This document shows, in pieces, positions 36,593-48,640 of a DNA stretch of 64,000 nt. Position numbers and translations under genes: made by a program. Origin of the DNA: Xestospongia muta (lineage: Eukaryota; Porifera; Demospongiae; Haplosclerida; Petrosiidae). The stretch spans positions 1,736,001 to 1,800,000 of the forward strand of contig OY848921.1 of the NCBI GenBank assembly GCA_963693285.1, given 5' to 3'. The notes below the pieces were generated by a model, which did not search any database, was not told the origin of the DNA, and worked only from the letters and a program-made list of their open reading frames with translations. Position 1 is the stretch's first letter. Each line of letters starts with the position of its first letter.

Positions 36593-36900
36593 TTAATTTC
36601 TGTTTTTGCTAAGACTATATGGCCTTATCATTGATGTATCACTTATATTAATAGAGATATAGAACAACAAGTAGATATCTTGGTTACTTATGACTAATGT
36701 AGAGAAAACCACTGACCGTGATAACAGAGCTCTCTTAATTAGTCTTATTAAACTCTTGTTATTTTGAGATAGTAGCTTAGATAGCAATTTTAAATCTGTT
36801 AAAAGCTTTATATGGATAAATGTGAGAGGATTCAGAGAACTTACCAGAAGAGCAGCCCCACCCTTTTGAAAACAACAAAAAATTAAGGTGGGGCTATCAA
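36593..36900 (-). promoter_or_regulatory. 5' leader exon/promoter block of gene C
   Basis: Near-identical to 13293-13600, with the leader donor (exon end 36845) and inverted repeat AGCCCCACC (36854-36862) with GGTGGGGCT (36887-36895). Confidence 0.6.
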
Positions 36901-37164
36901 TAAAATTAACCCTTTGTTTACTCTTATACTACAAATGTAAAAGCTGGAGCAAATGAGGGACAAGTTAGACATGGATTTCTATCATTGATATCTAATATCG
37001 AAGTACTTTATAAGTGGGTTTACTTGTAGGCTGTAGTTATAGAGTGAGAATTTGTATCCGAGTGAACCATAGCCATGATCATTTCAATTTTGAATTTTGT
37101 TTTTAATTTAGTACAAAATTAATGAAAATTGATTCATATATTATCAATAATTTGAAAATATTCA

Positions 37165-37720
37165 TTAATTGTTATCTATAGTTCCTAAAGGTTGTCCATA
37201 TTTCATTCTCTCACCACATTGTACTCTAAATTTAAAACTAGAAGGAGCCTCAAACAATAAGACAACAGTTGATCCAAAATTGAATCCCCCCACATGTTGA
37301 CCTTTAACGAGTTTCTCTCCTACTTTACCAAGACGTTTGTCAGTATAAGTATTATATTTGTAGTGAGTTGTAACATTAGTTTGAAGTTCCTATAGATAGT
37401 GTGAAAATAGTTACATCTAAATATGGAATATAAACACAATGGTTAGTATATATTACACTGTGCACGTTATATTTGATGTACCATTCATCTTATCTGCTAT
37501 ATATTTTATATACCTGATAAGAGTCTAAATAAATAGAGCCCACATTTAGTGCTCCTACTGCAGTGAGAGAGAAGTAACCATGTTGCCATTGACCAGATAA
37601 CAGGACTCTCTCATTAAGAGCAAACAGACCAGGCATAGTACGAACTGCCCAAGGAGACACTGTAAATAGCTCACCTAGTAAGAGAGAAATAGTGTGAGGG
37701 AGGGAGGGGGAGAGTGAGAG

Positions 37721-37806
<86 letters not shown>

Positions 37807-38796
37807 GGAGGGAGGGGGAGATAGGGGGAGAGACTTACCAGGAAAGTAGCGATACATATGAACAGACCAATCAGTAGGTGAATGAAAATGATGATAGTCA
37901 CCTGGTGACAGGTACAGCACAGCTGTATGTAATACTGCGTTATCATTTGATCGACCATATTTGGGCAATACTCCTCTACCAAGGAAAGTCTGTAGAGAAT
38001 ATTGAACTCCTTTGACTTGTTCTACTTGGTTATTCTTGACAGTTCCCACGTACATAACAGTACCATCAACAGGAGAAACCTGTATGACGAATAATAATGT
38101 TGTCATGGTTACCAACCTTTACGACCTACCATTTCATGTACAGGATCTATTGGCCTAATATTGGGATTTATTTGACGTTTAAAAAGGTTTCTTAATGAGG
38201 TATAACATCTCATTTTAGTTTCCTTAGCTTCGTGCATTTTTACTTTAAAAAGCCATATAAATATTGAAAATACAATATATCGTAAAGGAAGGGGAAGATA
38301 AAGGTCACTAGCTCGGCCCACAAATTTGGAAAGACTTCTCAGGGGAAGGAATCGGAATAGCAACAGTTGCCACGTGACAGCTTGTGGAGATGCTAGACAT
38401 ATTTGTTCAGTAAATGTTCTTCTGATGTGGAGTATTATAAGAAACAGACCAGCTATAATGGACAGGAAGAGTGCCTTCTCTAACATATACAATAAAGGAT
38501 CAGGTGATTTCTAAGTGTAGTAAAGAAAACATTGAAGTGGAATGTTGTCATATACACTTGTGACTCTAAGGTAATTCTTATCATACCTTTAGTATAGTAG
38601 ACACCCACTCTTCTTGATTGTCTAATAAGAAATGATGATATTCTAAAGAAAAATTAGCAAAGAAAGTAGGTTATTATTAGGAATGAACAATGTAACATTA
38701 TTGATGTTAACTATTTTGTTATCCACAGATGATGATGACAATATATATATCTCTAGCATAATGGCTTGAAACCCGTTGACACACATGCACACACAT

Positions 38797-38845
<49 letters not shown>

Positions 38846-39679
38846 TTCTATGAACTAGTAAGCAATTCTGCAAGGGAGTTCAGACCTGATCCACCCCTTT
38901 TTCTTAAAATTATATTTAAGCTACCAAATCATTAACCTACTATATAAACACTTCAAAAGGTTCCTCTATTCTTAATATGAAAGGAAGGAGAAAATAACAG
39001 TCATTACTTACTTGAGGATTTTTTCAATATGGTACTTGTAATAACAGGTAGTGTTGTTTTCTCACTCTGTAGTATAACAAAAAGACAACATGTGATAAAT
39101 GGTGTTAATTATAAGTGCTTACCATATCCTTTAAGTAAATAGAATGAGTATTAGTTGACGCCTTTGGACAGCTGGAGTGTTTAGGAAGCAACATTGCTGG
39201 ACAAGTGTCATTGCTGTAATTGTGTTTGTGTTGGATAAAAAGAAAGGTTTAATAATAACCATTTATAGATCTTATTTGCAAATACAATAATAAATACTAT
39301 GAATATTATAATAAGACATTGGGGTCAAGGTCATGTCATGAGACCATAATCATCACGTGATTATATTGCGTGGGAAATGATAATAATAGCAACAAAACAA
39401 TCTGTGTATAAATGACGGCAATGCAATGTAATGCACTCACCGGGTTGTTTCGGCTGGTGATGATAGGGATACAGACTGCTGTAGTCTCCAGAAAGATAGA
39501 CTGCCGCCACAATGATACGTAAACGCAACACTGGTAATCATAAACAACACGCATATACTGAATTTTATCGACAATTCATCTTGTCTGTGTTGTGCGTTAA
39601 GTTTTATTCTAGTCACTGTCCCTAGGTAAGTATTATAGCACTTCCTAGGAAGAGTATACGACAGTCTTCGCAGTCCCAT
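37165..39679 (-). CDS. PISD: Phosphatidylserine decarboxylase proenzyme, mitochondrial type
   Basis: Eight exons (39441-39679, 39123-39213, 39012-39066, 38587-38642, 38130-38510, 37839-38079, 37514-37674, 37165-37389) keep phase and total 1449 nt, or 482 residues. The enzyme converts phosphatidylserine to phosphatidylethanolamine at the inner mitochondrial membrane. The start [20 protein letters not shown] is a basic presequence, followed by a hydrophobic segment. A second hydrophobic stretch ([16 protein letters not shown]) begins exon 5. Family blocks seen are EVEQVKG-like [52 protein letters not shown] and [16 protein letters not shown]. The FGST serine is the expected self-cleavage site that gives the pyruvoyl group (most relatives have LGST). 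The start chosen is the downstream ATG; an in-frame ATG 14 codons earlier is possible. The gene is divergent from the TP53I13-like gene. Confidence 0.93.
37727..37806. repeat. (AG)n microsatellite in PISD intron 6
   Basis: A long AG tract in the intron between PISD exons 6 and 7. Unit 1 has only a short one (about 14393-14411). It creates spurious Ser/Leu-rich ORFs on the other strand. Confidence 0.95.
38785..38841. repeat. (AC)n microsatellite in a PISD intron
   Basis: An uninterrupted AC run in the intron between PISD exons 3 and 4. Confidence 0.95.
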
Positions 39680-39862
39680 TGTTATTAAATGAGCTCCCCT
39701 TCCTCCGCTTACGCAGCACACAGTGCCGGGACCTCATTGGATAAAATCTCCGGCTTATATAGTCTCGGCAGATCACGTGTGACAGAGTGTTACGTTAAAG
39801 CCGCGCCTATAATAATTATAATTATTTCTTTGGGTGTGGCTACTTAGTCATTTTTTGTCAAC
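39680..39862. promoter_or_regulatory. Bidirectional promoter between PISD and the TP53I13-like gene
   Basis: Only 183 bp separate the two divergent start codons. The stretch is GC-richer than its surroundings (AGATCACGTGTGACAG, GCCGCGCC) and contains an E-box CACGTG near 39774. A shared promoter is inferred from distance alone. Confidence 0.6.
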
Positions 39863-40840
39863 ATGAAGAGACTGTGGCAGTTAGTTCTTTTTTGTATTCT
39901 TCTTGGAGGCTATGTAACAAGTAAAGATGATGATAAGGAATCAGTGACAATCTGTGATAATGGAAAAGTATGATAGAAGCATGGAAATATCGAATAACTT
40001 GTAATATGTTCATAATTTTAGTACAAGATTCATGAAGATTTTAAAGGAGATAAAGACGATTGTCATGGCAACCGAATTGTCATTTCTGAGGTAAATACTA
40101 AACATTAAATAATACATGTTGTTAAAGCTTTAATTACATTTAAAAGACTGCAATTACATAATCCTATTAATCATAGTTCCTTGAGCCAGCTGGAGAAACC
40201 CATTGTTCTAAAAATAGACTAGAACCATTACAAGGAGAGGCCAAATGTATGAGTCACACTATTCACTACTTGACCACACCCCCTTCAAGGTAAAGTATAT
40301 TAAAAATCAATGATATCATAAGATAGATCTATTTCTTAATTTAGTGGTGATTATCGTCCACTAGCACCCAAATATGGTGAGTATAAGTACCTTCCCCCAC
40401 AAAGATGGGTACATGCATTAAAGGTAAGAAATATTGATATTTAGTAATCATACTATTATGTACCCATAGTATGGTGCTGTGGTGTTCCTCTATCACCCAT
40501 GTGCTCCTCTGGAGCAAATTATGACTTTAAAAGATATTGCAAAGAGCTGTTTGAGAAAGCACATTATTACATCTTACCCTGAGCTCTCTATAGACAAGGT
40601 ATAAATTATACCAGATACCTGTATAGACTGGATCATATGGTTGTTACCGTTCTGTAGCCATTAGCATTGGTGACTTGGGGGTGTGTCTATTCTCTCTCGT
40701 GGGCAGATAAAGATTCAATGCAGGACTGGATCAAGATACATGCACTTCAAACATCTGAGAGTTTGGTGATCCAAGATGGAGAGTATGACCATGGTGAGTA
40801 TGACATTGAAGTAACAATTGTATGTAATGAACTGTTATAT

Positions 40841-40877
<37 letters not shown>

Positions 40878-41509
40878 GTTTAGTAGAAGCTGCTAAAGTT
40901 GTGAGTACTGTAAATGATAGTGTACTGTGTCCATTGTCTGCTATGGTCACAATTGAACCACCAGGTTTGGGGAATGGGCCAACTGGACAAGAACCAAACA
41001 CAAAGATTCCTTTGAATGTTGTGGCAACAATTGAGCCACCAGATTTGGGAAATGGATCAATTCATCATGAAGGAGAAGAAGCCAACACAAAAATCCCTCC
41101 AAATGTTATTGCGACAATTGAACCACCAGGTTTTGGAGAGGGAGATGAACCACCAGGTTTTGGAGAGGGAGATGAACCATCAACTTCTAACAATTGTACT
41201 AGCGAAGATGGTGATTGTTATCAACCTACCAATCACATAACAGTGGTTATTTTTATTCAACACCACCCTTTATTTCTTGGTTTAATAATTCTAACCTCAA
41301 TCCTCGTCTGCTGTATTTTGGTATCAATCTATTGCTGGAAAAGAAACTCAAAGAAAAAACAAAAATTGGGCAGATACAAACCTGTTAGTCACTTCTTCAA
41401 TGGAAGACCAAAAGTTGTCGGAATAGCTATACCTGAACTAGGTGTGCCCAAAGCCATGCCCTCCGAGAGAGAGAAATTACTACTAGAATCAGATGAAGAT
41501 GAGTTATAA
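39863..41509 (+). CDS. TP53I13-like single-pass membrane protein
   Basis: The exons 39863-39967, 40022-40090, 40177-40289, 40345-40423, 40470-40598, 40658-40793 and 40878-41509 keep phase (1263 nt, 420 residues). A signal peptide (LWQLVLFCILLGGYVTS) is followed by a cysteine-containing extracellular domain. Its core VVFLYHPCAPLEQ ... SCLRKHIITSYPEL ... KPLALVTWGC matches the remembered pattern of human TP53I13 (FLYHPCA ... PLVLTAWG). Next come degenerate repeats of ATIEPPGFGEG and NTKIPLNV, one transmembrane helix (LGLIILTSILVCCILVSIYC) and a basic cytoplasmic tail ending in an acidic ESDEDEL. Human TP53I13 is p53-induced; its biochemical role is poorly known. The orthology call is from memory and not searched. 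Confidence 0.75.
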
Positions 41510-41792
41510 ATGAACGATCGGATCTTGTAGCATACTATTTACAATAATTGTACAAAATATAATGGTAATGATGACTTTTATATCATACTCACCTAAAATA
41601 ATGTTTTTAATTACCACTAACACCCTGTGTATAATTCAATGTAATGTATTAGTGGCATATATAATTCAATCTGATAATCGTTTTTAATTTTTTTGTTGGT
41701 AGTTTTTGCAGTAGAATTTGAAATAAAAACTTCATAAATAAGACACTTAATTTTAATGTATATTCAATAAATAATAATATAATTATTAATAA
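41510..41792. other. Convergent intergenic stretch (3' UTRs)
   Basis: AT-rich DNA between the stops of the TP53I13-like gene and Moonraker. It contains AATAAA-type signals on both strands (for example AATAAA near 41721). No gene is seen. Confidence 0.5.
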
Positions 41793-44205
41793 TTAAGGCT
41801 TATGGAACTCATTATCAAAGAGTTTATCAACGTAACTGTCCAGTATGCCTTCAATTTCACTGACGCTATCATCTACTAGCTCATTAAATAACTCGTCACA
41901 AATACTACACAATAAAAGATAGAAACCGATATACCATATATGGTCGACTGCTTACCTCTCTACTAATTGCCAAGGATCAAAACCACCATCAGTATTAGCA
42001 CCAGTGAGTTTTAAATAGTGGTTATATCTCTCTTGATATCTGTGTATACCAGATATTGTGTCAGGTGGTAGTGGTATTAATAATGGTGCCGGAATGTAAT
42101 CAGTGACTGTTTGATCAGTAGAGACTGAGGGTCTTGAGGTAGTAGTTTGATGTGGACTGAGGGGATCAGTGTATGAGATAGAGTGCCATCTGTTTTGGAT
42201 TTGAGCTTTCTCTTTCTAGCAGGAGGAAGAGAGAGGAAGAAGGTAAAGGAGAATAGGAGATTAATCAATGGACTCATTACTTCAACATAATCATGATGGA
42301 TGTACTTACTTCTATTTCCTCTAATCGTAGCAACATGCTCTCCAGTGTAGGTTGGTGTAGTTTAGTCTTGGCTTCTTCTTCCACCAGCTCTTCATCATCC
42401 AATCTACCAAATATACTTACTATTACTAAACATCAGTCAATATATCATATTGTACCTTCCCAATTCATGTAATGTGTCATCAATTAACTCATCCAGTATT
42501 AAATCTGCTATGTCATCACTTTTCCTCACAACCTATAATACAACATCATCTAATAAGCACTATATAATGAAGTCAGAGACACTTACATTCTCTGCAGCTA
42601 AAGTAGTAAGTTTCTGTTGTGTTGATGTACGATTGTTTACTTGTTTACGGTTACTCTTACTCTGGATCTCTTTCTCGTATGATTTAGCTTCTTTTTTCAA
42701 TTTTTTCACTTGATTTTGAAGCTTTTCTAACTCTCTCTGAGTAGTCTCTTGTACTCTATCAAGATGGCGTCCTTGTTCTGTCATTTTTGTATCCAACCAT
42801 GCTTGCCTAAAGAAAAAACAATAACAATAATTGTAAGCAAATTTCAGTGAAGTACTAGTAGAATGTAACAACAGTTTTATATTCTATGAGGACCAGTGAA
42901 CACAAAGTCCTAGTCCAGCTGAGATTTAATCTAGTACCTTTCAAACATTATAATATAGTTATTGATATTTTATCACCTGAGTCAGTGGAATGAATATAGG
43001 TGTAGATTACTATGATAAAATACTTTCAGCTAACTATACAGTGTAGTAGAGGTTTATTTCTGGCTCATACCTGGCAACTTTTCTGTCTCTTCTTGTCTGT
43101 TCTTCTTTTTTCCAAGGCCACAAACTGGTACCATTTGTTTCTTGTGGAATATTTTTATCAGTAACTTCATCTTCTGCTTGATTAGTTGACTTCGGACATA
43201 GTGATGGAGAGAGTGGAGGTGATGTAGGAAAAGGAGCAAGAGAAGGTGAAGGAGGAGGTGAGTTTGGGATAGAGGAGGGGATTAGTGGTTTGTTAGTAGG
43301 TTGTAATTTTTTTGGACTTTGTTTTAGAGTTGATGAAAAAGTTTGCTTAGCAAAATGAGGCATACCATCTTCACCAATGGACAATGGAGTTTTCAGAGGT
43401 CTCCTAGAACGGAGACTCGGTTTTAATAAAACACCTTTGGGTTGACTTTTATGCAGTTGTTTCTTCCTTTTAATAGTGATAGTTTTTGTAGCAGGTATTT
43501 CTAAGTGAGGTTGGTATATAACTGTTGAATTAGGACGATAAGGAGATTGTGTCTTGGTTTGAAGATACTCTTTAAACTCTGTCAATAAATGTTGTAGTTG
43601 TTGACTCTCTACATTGTCGGTCACTGATGATGATATTTGTGCTTGTGTACAGATATGAGAGAGTTGTTCCATGAGAGATGTTAGTTCACTGGTAACTTTA
43701 GGATTAGTACTATAACCTTGTGTTGTAGCAGTGTTTACTAGTGTATGTAATGTACGTAGTGCAGCTCTGTGTGCTGCAGCTAGTTGCTTCATAGCTTGTG
43801 ACTAGGGAGGGAGAGAAAGAGGGAGAAAAAGATGGAAGGAGTGAGAAAGGATGAAGAGAGAAAGGAGCATTAAAAACCAGTACACATATTTTGGTAAAAC
43901 ACACTTTCTTGGCTTGGTTGGATCCTGTACATTTAGATATTTCTCTCTGAGCACCTCTCACCTACAGCAAACAAATAATTATTAATATAACTGTGTAATA
44001 TTTGTCTATAATGAGTGTTGTGTTATTTTACCTTCTGTTGTAGTTGATATAGTAATCTAGTATTTCTGGTAGCTTGTTCTTCAGCACGGCGAGTCTCTCT
44101 CTCAATTTCTCTCTCCTCTTCTTTATTCCACTCTAGTCTTCCATGAGTTCTAATATTACCAGGAATCACTGTATGTAGATAATAATAATAATAATAATAA
44201 TAATG

Positions 44206-44257
<52 letters not shown>

Positions 44258-45381
44258 TATAAAGTTATTAATTATTTATATATAGTAGTTATGTAGTATT
44301 AACAGTACACACTTCCAACTTGCGAATTAATTGTGACTAATGATAATAGAGTAAGTATAATTGCTGTAATTAGTAATAATAACAGTCTTTATTACTTCAC
44401 ATATATAAATATATCATATGACATGAAGTTTGTGGTATGATACATTAAGGAAGTTAGCGATATTATCATAATAATAAATAAATATGTGAAGTTAACTGTA
44501 ATTACATGTATAACAACAACTTTTACTAAACTTCATACCATTTTAATCATTTTGTTATAACTAAAGCTAAAATAAATTAAACAAGTCTGATATAACATTA
44601 ATTAAAATGAAAACATAATTCATTTATTAAAACAACACAACAACAGTTTGTGCCACATATTAGTGTCAGATAGTGATTTCTTATTGTGATAGAAATTTAA
44701 GTTAACCAATATTAATTTATTGTTTAGTTTTTGATCACAAAATTTAAGACCTTCATTAATTATCTATTATTGGTCTGTTAATGACTTACAATGAGGAGGG
44801 TGTGGTTTCTGATGAGAGAACTGTCGTAATTTATACATCTGTTGAGTAAGTTCCTTTCTCAAGTTCACTATTTCACTCATTGTCTTCTCTATCTCTTCAC
44901 GATCTGTATCTATACCCTCGTCAGTGGCTATACCACTATCCTCTGGTCCGCTGGAACACAAATGAGCTGAGACTTCTCTTGATTTGAATTGGGGATGTTC
45001 TTTGAATGAAACTTGTGGTTTGCTAGACCTTTTGGGAGCATCATCTCTACAAGAGACCTCCGATCTGGTTGTAGGTGGTGATTCAGTCGTTGTCATAGTA
45101 ACAGGCAGCGATGGATTATGGATTGTCAGTGGAGCTTGAGGAAATGAATTGTTAGAGTAAAGAAGTGCCTTTTCAATGTTTCTTCGAGCTAGTCTTGAAG
45201 CTAGCTCCATTCTTGCATCAAGAGTGAGTGCCAATGGAGGTTCATCATCATCTTCACCAGAAGAGGATGGTGGTACTTTTTTAATGACTACTGGTGTAGG
45301 TCTTAGTCTGAATCTTGTAGCCATATTTTCTGGGTCTAGGGCGACATCTAGATTGAATCTTAACTGTTCTGTGGTAGCCAT
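41793..45381 (-). CDS. Moonraker/OFIP orthologue (centriolar satellite protein KIAA0753)
   Basis: Nine exons (44790-45381, 44032-44168, 43905-43961, 43071-43801, 42587-42806, 42456-42532, 42310-42403, 41956-42215, 41793-41904) keep phase and total 2280 nt, or 759 residues. Blocks typical of Moonraker: a basic-acidic coiled coil ending NTRLLYQLQQK, then MKQLAAAHRAALRTLHTLV, the QAWLDTKMTEQGRHLDRVQ segment, LLRLEEIE, and the C-terminal GGFDPWQLVERSICDELFNE region with its helical end. Vertebrate Moonraker works at centriolar satellites in centriole duplication and ciliogenesis. The N-terminal 200 residues are low-complexity and less conserved. The ATG at 45381 is chosen because the codon before it in frame is TTG. 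The gene shares a promoter with CCDC74. Confidence 0.88.
44177..44255. repeat. (AAT)n microsatellite in Moonraker intron 1
   Basis: An AAT run with two AATG interruptions, just upstream of the Moonraker exon 2 acceptor. The rest of this 621-bp intron (44169-44789) is AT-rich with nothing recognised. Confidence 0.95.
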
Positions 45382-45579
45382 CAAACCTCATTCTAATTAA
45401 TGACCATCACTAGTTGTAATTCGGTTGCTATGACAACAAATTGCCCAGTCCTAATCTCTACAAGAAAACCGCTAAAGTAAGTATATCAAGTGAACAGGGA
45501 ATAGGATATGCACATAGTGTCCTGCTCTCTTGAATCGTGATATTACTGTTACTTAACCTACGGACCAAGAAAGCTTCTA
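45382..45579. promoter_or_regulatory. Bidirectional Moonraker/CCDC74 promoter with RFX X-box
   Basis: 198 bp separate the divergent ATGs. At 45424-45437 lies GTTGCTATGACAAC, which fits the X-box consensus RYYNYYWWRRNRAC at every position. RFX factors acting through X-boxes drive cilium and centriole genes in animals (established). Use here is inference. Confidence 0.65.
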
Positions 45580-48130
45580 ATGGCTGGTAACAAACTTTCA
45601 ACCTCTACTGTAAAGAATCCACTTCGACATCAACTTCCTTTGTGGAGTCGTCCTGGATTAATGGGACGACAGGGGAAACTAATTCCACCTCGGCAGTTAC
45701 CAAGAGATAGATTAAAATCATCTCGTCAGCTAGAGAGGGCTATCAGTTTTCAGGAGGGAGGACCAATGAAAGGAGAAAGGGTGCAAGAACGTGTCTCCCA
45801 CTTAGAGAGAAGTTTGAGCTTCCTTAAGTAAGTAGAAACACGTGTACATGTATATGAACTGTCTTTTGGTATGGAATGTATTTTTATGTACATATATAAC
45901 ATGTACATGTATTTGTGGATTATAAGTACATGTATTTGTGTATAAACATGTACATGTACATCATTACATGTAACCATTAATGAGTGAATTGTGTATATAT
46001 TACTGTTATAGTATAGGTCCTATACAGTAGTATAGTTATATGCTGTGTCTAAGAGTGCCTGTAATTGAATGCCATACTTTAATGTGAATTTAATACATTT
46101 AGGTTCTGATGTTTAAAGTTTAGGGTCTGGTGTATAGTATTAATTTCACATTAAAGTATGACATTCGATTACCAGCAGTCCAGACACTGCTATAATTATA
46201 TGTCATTACAAAATATAACATTGATTTTTACTCCGTTCTTGTTTTGTGATCATAGAACCCAACACAGTGACACTCTTAAACAACTACACAGTGAAATTGA
46301 GAGACTTAAACTAGAGAACAAAGGTATTGTTACTGTATTCCATTATGTATGTGATCTTGATGTCTTTGTTTAGAGTTAAATTTTAAACTAGTCATGTGCA
46401 GATGTGGTCAAAGACAATCAAGTGAGATTACTAGTTTGTGAATGTATTTTACATGTGTATGTGTGACTGGTTAATGTAGACTGAGTTAATGTAGACTGGG
46501 TCAATGTAGACTGGGTCAATGTAGACTGGGTTAATGTAGACTGAGTTAATGTAGACTGGGTTAATGTAGACTGGGTTAATGTAGAGTGGGTCAATGTAGA
46601 CTGGGTTAATGTAGACTGAGTTAATGTAGACTGGGTTAATGTAGACTGGGTTAATGTAGACTGGGTTAATGTAGGCTGGGTCAATGTAGACTGGGTTAAT
46701 GTAGGCTGGGTCAATGTAGACTGGGTTAATGTAGACTGGGTTAATGTAGACTGGGTTAATGTAGGCTGGGTTAATGTAGACTGGGTTAATGTAGACTGAG
46801 ACTGCCCACATTTGTTTATACGTACTGGGACTGAGTCCTATAACTAGTATATACTTTTCAGACTGAGTCTTTTCTATAGCTACACAGAGTAGACAGAGTT
46901 ATAGAAAACCTGAGAGAAACGATAGCTCAGAGACGGAGGATGAACTAAGACCGTTCATGTTAGAGGAGGAAGTGAGAGAATTACAGAATGCATTGCAAAA
47001 TGAAAGAAGTCGAAATAGTCGACTAATGAAAGTCATTGAACAAAGAATGCAACAAAGGTATTGATGTACAATGCTAACAGATTCATGTGCTAAATACTGA
47101 AATATATTTTATGATAACAGTAGGTATTCAAGTACTATAATTATTTGTCACGTATAATAAGTATATATTATAGCTTAACTTATTCTTTTTTTCTTGTAAA
47201 GTTATGATCACTCAGATATTGAGAGTGAGGTTGTTCATCAAGATGAAAGTGAGGATGGTCTCACATTAGACAAGTGTAAAACAATAATACAGGATCTAAG
47301 GGTTAAATATGAGTGCCAGACTCACGAGGTATAATAGATAAAATCTTTTTGACATTCTTATGTCCATTTATATATCTATTTATTCATCCATTAATTTATC
47401 CATGAATCCATTTGTAGAGTTTCATTCGTCTATTTCTGTACATGTAATGTGTTTCATTCAAGTTTGTTTTTTCTTTTATTTTGTCCTCTAGTTAAATCAA
47501 TTAAAAGCTGACCTTCAAGACTTGTTATTCTCAGATAAATGGACACCAGATGCATATCTCATAGCCAGAGCTTATGTCCCTGATGACTTTGAGAGAGATG
47601 ATAAAGATCACTTTACTGATAATGAAAGGTACACTTCATTTATCAATATATGTGTGTGTGTGTCATTTATTTAACTCTAGATCTAGACTGCCACAACTAG
47701 TAAGACGCAATGATAAAGTGTAAGTGAATACATTTAATACTTTTTATTAAAATTCTACAAGAGTCCTAGTCATTCCAGTATTGTTGTAAACAATGTCAAA
47801 AACCTACCAAATATAAATTTACATCATTGCTCAATGTCCATTTAGTATTGATTAAAAAATTTGTAAATAGTAAATTTAGCCAATTTTAATTTTTACTAAT
47901 ATTTAGCAAACAATAATAACTATATATAAAAATAATTCATTCTTTTATGATTATTTTTGTTATTCTCCATTAGTAAAGACAAGGCATATCGTCGTCTTCA
48001 CGAGAGTGTCCACCTCCCAGCTCTCACACCACACCTACCTAATCCAGTATCAGAACGACACAAACGAGCTCTATCACTACAAAGAACTAGATTAGGTACA
48101 TTGACAAAAGACCACTTGAATTTTTTGTAG
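45580..48130 (+). CDS. CCDC74-like coiled-coil protein, copy 1
   Basis: The exons 45580-45827, 46256-46323, 46880-47057, 47202-47328, 47492-47628, 47681-47719 and 47974-48130 keep phase (954 nt, 317 residues). A basic N-terminus is followed by the coiled coil LERSLSFLKTQHSDTLKQLH ... ERLKLENK, which matches the start of vertebrate CCDC74 (LEKSLQFLQ.QHSE). Next come an acidic linker, a second helix (IIQDLRVKYECQTHELNQLK) like the CEVLIREL block, and a basic end (VSERHKRALSLQRTRL) like the conserved ERQKRLQAMQKRR tail. The end is taken as TAG at 48128-48130; a splice after TTAG at a GTACAT site is an alternative. Vertebrate CCDC74 is linked to spindle and cilia. Intron 2 carries a 15-bp minisatellite. 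Confidence 0.82.
46467..46801. repeat. 15-bp minisatellite in CCDC74 intron 2, copy 1 (about 22 units)
   Basis: The unit is GTTAATGTAGACTGG, with variants (GTCAATG, GTAGGCTGG, GACTGAG). Because 15 is a multiple of 3 it yields long but meaningless ORFs in two minus-strand frames (repeats of TLTQS and YINPV). Confidence 0.95.
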
Positions 48131-48379
48131 CATAATATTTTTTCTAAAATATACAATTTCAGTGCTATAAATACATTGGTAGCAATGAAGGAATGAGAGA
48201 TTATAAGTAATACCTATTATTAGAATCATATGTCTGTCTACATGTACTTACATGTATTCTATGAAACCAATCACTCTTCCCTTATTGACTTCAACAAATC
48301 TGAGCTATAGGTAGCTAGCAATAGTCAATGAATTATCTAAAACTGTTACTAGTATAGTTTAAATGTTATGTGTCTCTCA

Positions 48380-48640
48380 AGTACCTTTATAAGATATCAA
48401 CAAACTGGACAAGATCCATACAGATCACTGTCACCTTCTAACTCAAAGATCTTATTCTCTATATAATAAAACTAAGTGACACTTGATTAGTTCACATGTA
48501 ACACAGTAATATGTTTAACTAGCGAGCCTACAATTTTCATTCATAGCTAAAATTTATAAATAGTAAAGTTTGTTAATAAATTAAAACTGTATTGGTGTAT
48601 TAAAAGATTGATACATTTAAAATACATAATTTTTTCAAAA
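48380..48640 (+). repeat. Diverged direct repeat (partner at 50830-51075)
   Basis: Both copies share AGATATCAACAAACTGGA, ATCCATACAGATCA, CACTGTCACCTTC, AACTCAAAGATCTT and TAACATGTAACACAGTAA-like blocks in order. In the 50830 copy one frame reads DINKLDEIHTDQRNS and ends at TAA, which could be an old exon. The 48380 copy has lost that frame through a small deletion. Confidence 0.7.

Noticed and set aside
37671..38115. Ser/Leu-rich ORFs over the (AG)n tract
   Set aside because: Readthrough of PISD exon 6 into its intron microsatellite; the clean donor at 37838 ends the exon.
46418..46811. Two long minus-strand ORFs with repeats of TLTQS and YINPV (also at 55990-56365)
   Set aside because: They are products of the 15-bp minisatellite, whose period is a multiple of three, inside a CCDC74 intron.
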